From Thermoplasmata archaeon (GTDB taxonomy: Archaea > Thermoplasmatota > Thermoplasmata > Thermoplasmatales > Thermoplasmataceae): DNA of 12,383 nucleotides. Position 1 is the first letter of the stretch; each line of letters opens with the position of its first letter. The notes beneath the pieces were generated by a model. The model saw only the letters and a list, made by a program, of their open reading frames with translations, made no database searches and had not been told where the DNA came from. A program made the position numbers and the translations under genes. The DNA lies in contig JAJZXT010000070.1 in NCBI GenBank assembly GCA_021806355.1, forward strand, positions 1-12,383, read 5' to 3'. Positions 1-6,697 of this stretch are shown here, piece by piece.

Positions 1-670
1 TGATCTTTATCACTGGTTTTGTTTTCATGCGATTCAATGCATTGAAGAGATCGTTGACATCGAATGCACCGTCGCCATAGAATTCCTTCACTCTCACTCC
101 CTTCATCACTGCATCAGTTATGTGTTTGGATGCAGTTTCAGGTTCAGATGGACCGGTACCCTCGATGTGTGACTCAATTCCTATGATCTTTTTCGTCCTC
201 ACGTCTGCTGTTATGATCACAACAAGATGCTTTCTTTTCCTTGCATCTGGATCACCATATTTCATTATCCGGTATGACCCTGCATTGTTCGTCTTCAATC
301 CTGTACCATCGGTGCCGAGTTCTGCATACTGCATGCCTGAAATGTCCAGTTCAGGCATCTTATCATGTATGCGGTACCAGATTGTGGTGTAATCGCCATA
401 TTTCGGTATTAGTCCAAGATCCACAAGTGATCTTGCCAATCCTTCAAGGCCACGATAGTCCAGGTACTGATGCCAGATCATCATTAACTGCATGAATGAA
501 ACGGGGAAGCGGTATGGTGATCCCCTCTTCCCAAGATTCATTTTCTTCAGTTCGGAGTCCCACTGATCCACGAAATCCAGATCGAAGAGGAATTTCCCTC
601 TTATTACGAGTTCCTCGTTGTATTCTTTCCAGTTTCTTTTGTCCTTGTAAGGCTTCCCCCATCTTGACAT
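1..670 (-). CDS. IS5-type DDE transposase, C-terminus cut by window edge
   Basis: Reading leftward from an ATG at 670-668, the frame stays open for 223 codons to the window edge, so the C-terminal part lies outside. The N-terminus (MSRWGKPYKD...) and the following helical region resemble the N-terminal region of archaeal IS5-family transposases. The DDE core begins around residue 117: the first catalytic Asp is probably D121 in GTDGTG, and the second D200 or D204 in FYGDGAFD. The catalytic Glu would be beyond the edge. It would catalyse cut-and-paste movement of its own element. No frameshift or stop is seen in the visible part, so it may be intact. It is divergent from the 100-aa gene at 727, with only 56 bp between them. 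Family assignment is from motif memory; the exact IS subgroup is not determined. Confidence 0.8.
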   Translation of the reverse strand, partial: MSRWGKPYKDKRNWKEYNEELVIRGKFLFDLDFVDQWDSELKKMNLGKRGSPYRFPVSFMQLMMIWHQYLDYRGLEGLARSLVDLGLIPKYGDYTTIWYRIHDKMPELDISGMQYAELGTDGTGLKTNNAGSYRIMKYGDPDARKRKHLVVIITADVRTKKIIGIESHIEGTGPSEPETASKHITDAVMKGVRVKEFYGDGAFDVNDLFNALNRMKTKPVIKI

Positions 671-675
671 ATTGA

Positions 676-692
676 CTGCTATATACAGCAAT
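676..692. repeat. imperfect inverted repeat near transposase start
   Basis: CTGCTATATACAGCAAT, with ATTGA just to its left, forms a short imperfect dyad (ATTG-a-CTG / CAG-CAAT around CTATATA). It lies between the transposase start and the shared TATA region. It could be a binding site or part of an IS terminus; neither can be decided without the other end of the element. Confidence 0.3.
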
Positions 693-706
693 CATATATT
701 TATATT
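693..706. promoter_or_regulatory. shared TATA region of two divergent genes
   Basis: The run atatatttatatt is nearly self-complementary. Its TTTATATT part is centred about 25 nt before the ATG at 727 (plus strand), and the reverse strand reads TATAAATATAT about 28 nt before the ATG at 670 (minus strand). Both spacings fit archaeal leaderless promoters, so one AT-rich box may serve both genes. This is inferred from position and base composition only. Confidence 0.45.
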
Positions 707-726
707 CCATTTCATATTTCTCAATC

Positions 727-1029
727 ATGGATAATGCAGTCCTGATTGCACTCTCATTCTCATACAGCAACAGAAAGATTGGAGAGGTGTCCAGGTTCTT
801 CAGAAAACTATACGGCTATGAAAACCACTCGCATTACGGCAGATACAGATCGAGAGTGCCAGGGTTCCTTGACCGGTTGCCTTACGTGAGATATTCAAAG
901 GGACTGATCATGGTCAGGGGTGACGATGCTGAAACTGTGAAGAAATATCTCACAGACAATGGAGCATCAATCCTTTCGTGGGAAGTTGTCCCTTCAAAGG
1001 AGGATGTAGAAAAACTACAAGGGAGTTAA
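727..1029 (+). CDS. 100-aa basic protein of unknown function beside transposase
   Basis: I do not recognise this protein. It starts at ATG 727, with a TATA-like box about 25 nt upstream and no clear Shine-Dalgarno, which suits a leaderless message. The N-terminal half is rich in Arg, Tyr and His (FFRKLYGYENHSHYGRYRSR). A possible strand-helix-strand follows (SKGLIMVRGDDAETVKKYL, then ASILSWEVVP), which could be a small winged-helix or ferredoxin-like fold. There are no membrane segments and no cysteines. Good codon-level appearance and a matched promoter suggest a real gene. It lies between an IS5-type transposase and an IS605 remnant, so it may be element cargo, a regulator of the transposase, or an unrelated gene trapped in an insertion hotspot. 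Confidence 0.6.
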   Translation: MDNAVLIALSFSYSNRKIGEVSRFFRKLYGYENHSHYGRYRSRVPGFLDRLPYVRYSKGLIMVRGDDAETVKKYLTDNGASILSWEVVPSKEDVEKLQGS

Positions 1030-1065
1030 ATATTTGTTCAACACAGCACATCATGAGCGGGAATA

Positions 1066-1085
1066 CCCACTCCTTCAGGTGTGGG
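1066..1085 (+). repeat. left hairpin of IS605-like remnant
   Basis: CCCACTCCTTCAGGTGTGGG folds with a 5-bp outer stem, a T/T mismatch, a 3-bp inner stem and a 2-nt loop. The following bases GATGAAAGC resemble those after the second hairpin (GAGAAAGTC). Confidence 0.55.
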
Positions 1086-1112
1086 ATGAAAGCGAACTAA
1101 ACGTTCAAATAG

Positions 1113-1303
1113 ATGCATGAAACATATGTTTGCTGCCAATAACCAAGGCGGCCTACACATGGACTGTGTGGAAGTTACGCCTGTGGAAATCGATACCTCC
1201 GTAACCAACCTACCCAGAGGCAGGGGGTAACTCCTGGGGTGGAATTGGGATCGAGTATGGTCTGTGAAGCAGGAAGCCCATGTTCTTTAGACGTGGGAGA
1301 AAG
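1113..1303 (+). pseudogene. tnpB: tnpB remnant (start and C-terminal tail only)
   Basis: In one frame, the ATG at 1113 gives a few codons (MHETYVCCQ) that loosely resemble a TnpB N-terminus, then a TAA at 1140. The same frame then reads GLCGSYACGN from 1161, the typical zinc-ribbon-proximal tail of archaeal TnpB, and SSMVCEAGSPCS from 1251. The whole RuvC core is missing. The frame runs on through the right hairpin into flanking DNA without a stop until 1585, so it has no native terminus. An intact TnpB would be an RNA-guided nuclease of about 370-430 residues; this cannot be active. The DNA here corresponds to the region from which the omega RNA is made in intact elements. Confidence 0.5.
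1277..1297 (+). repeat. right hairpin of IS605-like remnant
   Basis: CCCATG (1277-1282) pairs with CGTGGG (1292-1297), with one T-G wobble; the loop contains TTCTTTAGA. This is the usual subterminal right-end hairpin next to a tnpB tail. GAGAAAGTCAC follows, and the TCAC is a candidate right cleavage site. Confidence 0.55.
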
Positions 1304-1795
1304 TCACAAGAATCCAAAATATATCAAATATAGCAAAACGCCCGTAAATATAAGGATCACCATGAATAAGGCGATTTTCATTTTTCCCATTAAAAAAGCA
1401 GTAAATGTCCCAAAAAATCCTATAATTATAAACGGTCCGCCAATCGCGGAAGCAACGGTTCTCGGAAATCCAAGATTAGGAGAGTTTATGAAACTTGCAT
1501 ATAAGATGAATGCGGCGAGAGCAGACATGACGCTGAGGGAGATCATAAAAAATATGCTTCCTGCGAAACTCTGCCGATCTTCATGACCCCGTGTTGCTTG
1601 ATGCACGGATTCAACCTCTCCTTCTTTCCTCAAATGCAAATCCATTATGGATCTCCATGGGATGAAGCACTTTTCACCTTCTCTTAAAAGAACAATCCCG
1701 TTATCGCTGAAGCTATCCATTATGCCAATTTTTCTTTCACCGAGGTTGTTCATCACCACGGCTATTTCCTTATCTACTAATTCTTCTAACGTCAC
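1304..1795 (-). CDS. Sm-like domain protein with three membrane segments
   Basis: 163 aa, GTG start at 1795-1793; an in-frame TAG lies immediately upstream, so no longer start is possible. Residues 1-55 look like a small Sm/Hfq-like or SH3-like beta barrel: IAVVMNNLGERKIGIMDSF, DNGIVLLREGE, then FIPWRSIMDLHL, matching the strand-turn-strand spacing of an Sm1/Sm2 pair. A charged linker (56-76) leads to three hydrophobic segments at about 78-103, 112-136 and 141-162. Function is unknown; anchoring of a small regulatory or RNA-binding barrel at the membrane is inference. It lies 26 bp downstream of the 103-aa gene and may belong to the reductase operon. Its TGA stop (1306-1304) lies in the right end of the IS605-like remnant, so the original C-terminus may have been replaced. 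Confidence 0.7.
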   Translation of the reverse strand: MTLEELVDKEIAVVMNNLGERKIGIMDSFSDNGIVLLREGEKCFIPWRSIMDLHLRKEGEVESVHQATRGHEDRQSFAGSIFFMISLSVMSALAAFILYASFINSPNLGFPRTVASAIGGPFIIIGFFGTFTAFLMGKMKIALFMVILIFTGVLLYLIYFGFL

Positions 1796-1821
1796 CTATT
1801 CAATTAGATATATTAAGAGAG

Positions 1822-2133
1822 TTAATTTATTTTACTGAGCAAATTTATAGCTATTTTTCTTACTTCCACAAAAACTTCGCTATAAAATGAATTTTCAAAC
1901 GCTCTGATATTTTCTTTGGCATCGGGATATAAGCTCAAAATTTCCTGATAAAGGGCCAGAACAAAAGAATCTACAGTCTTTGTGTTCAGAAACACGGCAG
2001 ATTCAAGGAATCTGTTATCCCTGGCAAGCGAATAGCACAAAAGATACTTGAGAGTGTCTTTTCCATAAAATTCCTGGGATTTTGAAAGAAGGATTCTTGA
2101 GATCCCTTCTTCCCTTATTTCATCGTTTCCCAT
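1822..2133 (-). CDS. 103-aa helical protein translationally coupled to ribonucleotide reductase
   Basis: Not recognised. The ATG at 2133-2131 directly follows the reductase stop codon (TAG-ATG, no spacer), so translation is very likely coupled and the two proteins probably share a role or stoichiometry. The sequence is predicted mostly alpha-helical and soluble, with one cysteine (in LKYLLCYSLARD) and alternating hydrophobic and charged residues, for example EILSLYPDAKENIRAFENSF. There are no metal, nucleotide or zinc motifs, so it is not NrdR-like (no zinc ribbon or ATP cone) and not a small ferritin-like subunit (no ExxH pair). A dedicated accessory or assembly factor of the class II reductase is one possibility; it may also be a bystander. 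Confidence 0.7.
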   Translation of the reverse strand: MGNDEIREEGISRILLSKSQEFYGKDTLKYLLCYSLARDNRFLESAVFLNTKTVDSFVLALYQEILSLYPDAKENIRAFENSFYSEVFVEVRKIAINLLSKIN

Positions 2134-5100
2134 CTAAAGATCGCACTTTCCATCAGGGCATGCCGGATCAAAAGTTGCCTCCAGTTTTATAAACTCTTCA
2201 GGGAGAATGTCTTCAGAGGGAAGGGTTTCAAGGGAAACCGGTTTTTTTTCCTCAGGCGTTGCCTCTCCGGAACCTATGTATAGAACCTGCTCGCTCTTGC
2301 TGTGATCCCTGTAGACAGTTATTCCTTTACAATGGAGGTCCTTTGCCATACGATATGCCTTAGCAATGTCTTCCTGAGTAGCTGTGGATGGCAGGTTGAT
2401 GGTCTTGGACACTCCCGAATCACAGAATCTCTGGAATGTTGCCTGCATAAGGACATGCCACTCTGGATCTATTTCCTGGGCAGTGACAAAAATCCTTTTT
2501 ATCTCCTCAGGCAAAGATGTGGCCTTAAGATTTCCACTCCTGGCAACCTGTTCCATCAACTCCTTTGTGTAGAGATCATAGTCATGAAGCGTCTCCTCGA
2601 ACAGGGGATTCATTTCAATCAGTTCCTGTCCATTCAAAACATGCCTCATAAACGCGATTGCAAATATTGGTTCTATTGAAGAAGAGCAATTTGCAATTAT
2701 TGATATCGTACCAGTTGGGGCAATTGTTGTTGTGGTGGAATTTCTCATTTGCTTGCCTATTTCATCCCAGTAAGATCCAGACCATCCAGGAAAAACACCT
2801 CTCTCTTCAGCCAGTTTTTCGGATTCAATATGGGATTTATTCTGGAGGAATTCCATGACTCTTTCACCAGTATCCAGTGCTTCTCCGCTGTTATATGCGA
2901 TCTTCAGTTTTATGAGCATATCGGCAAAGCCCATGTAACCAAGGCCTATCTTTCTGGTCATTCTTGTCATAGCCTCTATTTTCTCAACGGGGAAATTGTT
3001 AGCATCAACAACATTATCCAAAAACCGGACTGATAAACTGATAACCCTCCGCAACCTTTCAAAATCGATCTTTCCTTCAGATACAAATTTAGCCAGATTT
3101 ATGGATCCAAGATTGCACGATTCGTATGGCATTAAGGGCTGTTCTCCACAATTATGAATTACGATGCCATTTGCCACAAATGAATGGCTATTGGGTTCTA
3201 TTAAGTCAAATACCTCTTCAAAGCCATCATCCTCTTTGGACTCAACGGTGGCATTCCAATTCTCCTTGCATGGGTCGCGGGTGTAGCTCTCAACAATTTT
3301 ATTCAACTTCCCTGCCTTGTGTTCTGACAGGAATCCAATTTTTTCCGCGTATGTGATAACACTTCTTCCCGATATAACTAGGTCATGATATGGCTTGCTT
3401 TGGTACATTGCAAGGTTTCTGTCAGAATCTGGCATCAGGGATAGTTTAGCAGGTTTTCTATTCTTGTATATCCTGCTGTAAACTCCAAAGTTAAGCAGTA
3501 GCAACTGCACTTCCTCAAGAAGTTCTTCGCTTGTTGAAGCGAGTCTTACACTATGCCCTGACCGGGAAGTGCTTGAAACTGTTCCATCTGCCTCAAAAAG
3601 TGCTTGCAGGAATCCCTTTTGCATTTCCTCGCTTCCCGCCATTACTCTATCAGGAACCATAAGCATGTTCTCTTCAAGGCCAACCTGAACGGCATATTTT
3701 CCAAGTCTACCAGACGAAACTGAAGTCAAGCACCTGCTTTCTGTTTCTGCGACTGAAAATTTATATTCCCTGTTATTCAAAGCAGGTCTAATAATGTCGT
3801 TGGGGGATCCAGCGAAATCCTGTGCAAGCGGTTGGTCACTGTCGTAGAAGGAAAGACCTGCCCTCTTGTTTCCAGATCCTTTGTTGATTAGTCCATCACC
3901 AACGAGCCATCCCAGTTCTCTTCCCTCTTCAAGCCTGCCTTCTTTTCCAAACCCTCCTCCACCGTTAAGGATTCGTATTTTTTCTCCTATCATCAATTCA
4001 TCTGATTTTATCCATCCTCTCTCATTGCTGAATACAAGATGATCTTTCGTGAGCCTTATACTGAAACCTTCCTTTGTCCTGAGCTTTATCACAGGTTTAA
4101 CGCCAGTCATAAACATGTTGGAGGCATGTTGTAGTTTCTTTGAGGAAACCCTATTGTCTGTTACAACATCGACCGGATTCCCGCTCCTGTAAAGGTCTGC
4201 TACCTTCATAATTCCATTTGCAGTAAAGACGTGTGTATCACCAGTTATGCATGGGTTTGTAGCCTCTATATCTCCAAGGTGTTTCACGGTATTCTTCTTG
4301 TTAATCTCATCAAGGAAAATCAATCCAGGGTCAGCAGTTTTCCAAGCCTGGCCGACAACCGCATCCCACAATGCAGATGCCTTGATTCTCCGGACCACCT
4401 TTCCGCTGTGGGGATTCTTGAGCTCTATATATTCGTCCTTGTCAAGCTTCTCAAAAAAGACATCATCAAACCCAACAGAAATATTGAAGTTCCTCAATTG
4501 TGAATTTTCGGAGTCTTTGCTCATTATAAAATCCATAATGTCTGGATGGTCGTACCTGAGGATTCCCATATTTGCCCCTCTTCTCTTTCCACCCTGCTTT
4601 ATGACTTCAGTAGTGGTATCGAATATCTTCATGAAAGATACTGGCCCAGATGCAACTCCCTTTGTTGACCCAACAATATCATCCTTGCATCTCAATCTTG
4701 AAAATGAGAAACCGGTTCCTCCTCCTGACTTATGTATTTCAGCAGTTTGCTTAACGGCCTCAAAGATCTCAGGAATGCTATCGCCGACCGGAAGGACAAA
4801 GCATGCAGAAAGTTGTCCCAAAGGTGCCCCCGCATTCATTAGCGTAGGGGAATTCGGAATATAATCGAGGCTGGTCATCATTTCGTCAAATTCATTTATG
4901 GTTTTTTCAGCAATTGTACCCTTTGTATATATAAAATTAAGGAATTCATCGAAAGAAGCTTCCAGATGTTTTTCCTTAGCAACCTTTGGATAAGCCATCC
5001 TGAGAATCTCCAGCTGCGTATGCGACAGTGAAGAGATCTTTGAAGCGCCTTCCTTTAGAACGCCATCTTTTTGGTATGAGACAAAGTCATAGATCGCATC

Positions 5101-5565
5101 TATTATTCCAACATGCTCTGCAACTCTCCTGAACATCTGTCCAGGGGTTTCTATTATTTTTCCTTCCTGATCCTTCAGGAGATAACGTGATTCAAGAACC
5201 TTTATGGCGTTCAGGGAAAGTTTAAGGTCATCTCTTACACCCATTCTTTCCTTTTCAAGTCTTATTGTCCTCCTTCTTTCCCTGTAGAGTATGTACGACT
5301 TGGCAACCTCATTGAATTTTCTCCCGTCTATTTCAGTGCCCATGAGAATAGTTTCTACCCTGTCCTGAACCTGCTCAACGGTTGGCTTTGTAAAATCATT
5401 GGACAGCGAAGCTACAACTTTTTGTGTAAGTAATTCTGCGTCCTTCATGCTTCCTATCTTTACTGATAGCATAGCCTTGTAAATTGCCCTTGTAATTTTA
5501 TCCGGCTGAAATATAACCTCCTTGCCGTCTCTTTTAATCATAGTTTTAATCAAATTTTTCACCAC
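2134..5565 (-). CDS. nrdJ: class II (adenosylcobalamin-dependent) ribonucleoside-diphosphate reductase with intein
   Basis: 1143 aa precursor; 776 aa after removal of the intein (residues 439-805). It reduces ribonucleotides to deoxyribonucleotides using a cobalamin-generated thiyl radical. Residues about 9-97 form an ATP-cone (IKRDGKEVIFQPDKI), the allosteric nucleotide site. Catalytic residues, in E. coli NrdA terms: C255 (SACFVLPVGD) = C225, N437 = N437, C806 (NP|CGEQP) = radical C439, E808 = E441, C817 (SCNLGSINL) = C462. PTGTISIIANCSSSIEP is the class II-type phosphate-binding loop region. The C-terminal pair C1136/C1141 (CPDGKC) would re-reduce the active site. No small subunit gene is nearby, as expected for class II. 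The listed start is GTG; a second GTG at 5562 and an ATG at 5541 (residue 9, MIKRDG) are alternatives, the last being closest to the usual family start. Confidence 0.93.
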   Translation of the reverse strand: MVKNLIKTMIKRDGKEVIFQPDKITRAIYKAMLSVKIGSMKDAELLTQKVVASLSNDFTKPTVEQVQDRVETILMGTEIDGRKFNEVAKSYILYRERRRTIRLEKERMGVRDDLKLSLNAIKVLESRYLLKDQEGKIIETPGQMFRRVAEHVGIIDAIYDFVSYQKDGVLKEGASKISSLSHTQLEILRMAYPKVAKEKHLEASFDEFLNFIYTKGTIAEKTINEFDEMMTSLDYIPNSPTLMNAGAPLGQLSACFVLPVGDSIPEIFEAVKQTAEIHKSGGGTGFSFSRLRCKDDIVGSTKGVASGPVSFMKIFDTTTEVIKQGGKRRGANMGILRYDHPDIMDFIMSKDSENSQLRNFNISVGFDDVFFEKLDKDEYIELKNPHSGKVVRRIKASALWDAVVGQAWKTADPGLIFLDEINKKNTVKHLGDIEATNPCITGDTHVFTANGIMKVADLYRSGNPVDVVTDNRVSSKKLQHASNMFMTGVKPVIKLRTKEGFSIRLTKDHLVFSNERGWIKSDELMIGEKIRILNGGGGFGKEGRLEEGRELGWLVGDGLINKGSGNKRAGLSFYDSDQPLAQDFAGSPNDIIRPALNNREYKFSVAETESRCLTSVSSGRLGKYAVQVGLEENMLMVPDRVMAGSEEMQKGFLQALFEADGTVSSTSRSGHSVRLASTSEELLEEVQLLLLNFGVYSRIYKNRKPAKLSLMPDSDRNLAMYQSKPYHDLVISGRSVITYAEKIGFLSEHKAGKLNKIVESYTRDPCKENWNATVESKEDDGFEEVFDLIEPNSHSFVANGIVIHNCGEQPLMPYESCNLGSINLAKFVSEGKIDFERLRRVISLSVRFLDNVVDANNFPVEKIEAMTRMTRKIGLGYMGFADMLIKLKIAYNSGEALDTGERVMEFLQNKSHIESEKLAEERGVFPGWSGSYWDEIGKQMRNSTTTTIAPTGTISIIANCSSSIEPIFAIAFMRHVLNGQELIEMNPLFEETLHDYDLYTKELMEQVARSGNLKATSLPEEIKRIFVTAQEIDPEWHVLMQATFQRFCDSGVSKTINLPSTATQEDIAKAYRMAKDLHCKGITVYRDHSKSEQVLYIGSGEATPEEKKPVSLETLPSEDILPEEFIKLEATFDPACPDGKCDL
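3151..4251 (-). other. LAGLIDADG intein inserted before the radical cysteine
   Basis: 367-residue in-frame insertion, precursor residues 439-805. Splicing blocks: A = CITGDTHVFTANG with nucleophile C439; B = LTKDHLVF with T506 and H509; F/G = SHSFVANGIVIHN, with H794, penultimate H804 and terminal N805; the +1 residue is C806. A homing endonuclease sits between the splicing blocks: LGWLVGDGLI (acidic residue D557) and LQALFEADGTV (D660), the two LAGLIDADG helices. All key residues are present, so both splicing and endonuclease activity are plausible. The junction is NP|CGEQ, so the intein +1 cysteine becomes the reductase thiyl-radical cysteine. The empty-allele homing site would be centred on the codons joined at 4252 and 3150. 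Confidence 0.93.
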
Positions 5566-5574
5566 TAATCTCGG

Positions 5575-5586
5575 TAAACATGTTTA
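5575..5586. promoter_or_regulatory. 12-bp palindrome in front of the reductase
   Basis: TAAACATGTTTA is a perfect dyad 10 bp upstream of the GTG start of the reductase. It is enclosed by AATCTC (5567-5572) and GAGATT (5593-5598), a second 6-bp inverted pair with unequal spacers of 2 and 6 nt. The dyad lies between a TATA-like run (reverse strand AAAAAATTAAATAATC, 5595-5610) and the start, over the expected transcription start. A repressor operator is inferred; no known archaeal consensus is claimed. Confidence 0.45.
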
Positions 5587-5594
5587 GTCATTGA

Positions 5595-5610
5595 GATTAT
5601 TTAATTTTTT
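5595..5610 (-). promoter_or_regulatory. TATA-like box of the reductase operon
   Basis: The reverse strand reads AAAAAATTAAATAATC. A transcript starting about 25 nt downstream would begin near 5577, giving a leader of about 12 nt before the GTG at 5565. No Shine-Dalgarno is evident. Placement is by spacing only. Confidence 0.35.
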
Positions 5611-5770
5611 ACTTTTACTCTATCTAGTTTGATATATTACTCGTTCATACTTTATGATCTAACCTGGTAATAATAAGATTTTAAACATTTCGCAGTCTGG
5701 ATAAAACCAAAGAAAAGTTAAACAATAATTGTCAAATTATAACTTTTTTTGAAACGTCATAGAGTTAGGG

Positions 5771-5777
5771 CTTTATC
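5771..5777 (+). promoter_or_regulatory. TATA-like box of the formimidoyltransferase operon
   Basis: CTTTATC is centred about 24 nt before the ATG at 5798, with no clear ribosome-binding site between, fitting a leaderless message. A second AT-rich box (aaattataac, about 5734-5743) about 60 nt upstream is an alternative. A small odd palindrome ACAATAATTGT at 5722-5732 lies just before it. The remaining intergenic DNA (5611-5720) is AT-rich and shows nothing else I can name. Confidence 0.35.
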
Positions 5778-5797
5778 TTTGAAGAATATATGCTATA

Positions 5798-6697
5798 ATG
5801 GGACTTGTTGAATGCGTTCCTAATTTCAGCGAAGGAAATAACATAGAAATAATATCAAAGATCGTGGAAGCTATAACTTCCGTAAACGGCATTAAGCTTC
5901 TGGATCAGGAGAATGATGCCAACCATAACAGAAGTGTCATATCGTTTGTGGGAAGTGAAGAAATTGTGGTAGAAGCAGCATTCCGCGGCATCAAAGCAGC
6001 TTCTCAATTAATCAATCTAGACAACCACAAGGGAGAGCACCCGCGGTTTGGGGCTGCTGACGTAATACCTTTTATTCCAGTATCGGGTGTTGATATCAAG
6101 AAATGTGTTGAACTCGCACATGAACTGGGTAAGAGAGTAGCAGAAGAACTGGACATCCCTGTTTTTATGTATGGAGAGGCCGCGAACCTGGAGTGGAGAA
6201 AAAACCTTGAAAATATAAGAAACAAGAACTTCCAGTATGAACAGATAAAATCCGAGATAGGCAGTGACCACTGGAAACCGGAATATGGACCACAAAAAGT
6301 AGGGACTGCTGGAGCCTCAATCATTGGGGCAAGGGACTTCCTGATTGCTTATAATGTCAACCTGAGAACTCAGGATCTGGAATCAGGAAAAAAGATAGCG
6401 AAAGCTCTCAGGGCCAAGGATGGAGGGCTAACATTTGTTAAAGCACTTGCTTTTTATCTCGAAGACAGGAAGATGGTACAGATATCAATGAATCTCACAA
6501 ACTACAAGAAGACACCAATCTACAGGGCATTTGAAATGGTAAGATTGGAGGCACAACGATTCGGGCTTGAAATAGCAGAATCAGAAATTGTGGGGTTAAC
6601 GCCAATGGATTCTCTCATAGAATCTGCAAAATTTTATCTAAGGCTTAATGGATTCAAGACTAACCAGATATTTGAAAAGAAGGTGTGGGAAAGATGA
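5798..6697 (+). CDS. ftcD: glutamate formimidoyltransferase
   Basis: 299 aa, the usual length for the single-domain enzyme. It moves the formimidoyl group from N-formimidoyl-L-glutamate to tetrahydrofolate (or an archaeal analogue), giving glutamate, in the last part of histidine degradation. Family motifs are all present: VPNFSEG (7-13), ANHNRSV (41-47), GEHPRFGAADVIPFIP (79-94; H81 corresponds to the catalytic His82 of the mammalian enzyme), MYGEAA (124-129) and GARDFLIAYNVNL (177-189). The ATG at 5798 puts VPNFSEG at its normal distance from the N-terminus. The stop overlaps the start of the cyclodeaminase gene (ATGA, 6694-6697), so the two halves that are fused in animal FTCD are made here as coupled separate proteins. 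Confidence 0.93.
   Translation: MGLVECVPNFSEGNNIEIISKIVEAITSVNGIKLLDQENDANHNRSVISFVGSEEIVVEAAFRGIKAASQLINLDNHKGEHPRFGAADVIPFIPVSGVDIKKCVELAHELGKRVAEELDIPVFMYGEAANLEWRKNLENIRNKNFQYEQIKSEIGSDHWKPEYGPQKVGTAGASIIGARDFLIAYNVNLRTQDLESGKKIAKALRAKDGGLTFVKALAFYLEDRKMVQISMNLTNYKKTPIYRAFEMVRLEAQRFGLEIAESEIVGLTPMDSLIESAKFYLRLNGFKTNQIFEKKVWER

Larger units (their letters stand above)
1050..1307 (+). mobile_element. short IS200/IS605-like deletion derivative
   Basis: About 250 bp bounded by two hairpins of the kind found near IS605 ends: CCCAC-t-CCT-tc-AGG-t-GTGGG at 1066-1085 and CCCATG...CGTGGG at 1277-1297, the second followed by GAGAAAGTCAC. Between them is a decayed tnpB: a start-like ATG at 1113, then a frame resembling the Cys-containing C-terminal tail of TnpB (GLCGSYACGN, SSMVCEAGSPCS). 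No Y1 transposase is present, so movement would need help in trans. The outer limits are approximate because the cleavage tetranucleotides cannot be set from one copy. Confidence 0.55.

Noticed and set aside
444..770. 108-codon minus-strand frame
   Set aside because: It is out of frame with the clear IS5-type transposase on the same strand and shows no family pattern; its start would lie inside the divergent 100-aa gene.
1030..1310. CRISPR array or tRNA suggested by the repeated hairpins
   Set aside because: Only two unequal hairpins about 210 bp apart, with no regular repeats and no cloverleaf; the tnpB tail explains the region better.
1239..1586. 115-codon plus-strand frame as a gene
   Set aside because: Its first part is the tnpB tail and the rest is the antisense of the membrane protein at 1304-1795; no independent support.
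1806..1815. Separate promoter (ttaatatatc on the minus strand) for the Sm-like membrane gene
   Set aside because: The box is only about 15 nt from the GTG start, too close for a leaderless archaeal start; readthrough from the reductase operon is simpler.
4247..4864. 205-codon plus-strand frame opposite the reductase
   Set aside because: Antisense shadow of strongly conserved reductase sequence; no domain, and no promoter noted.
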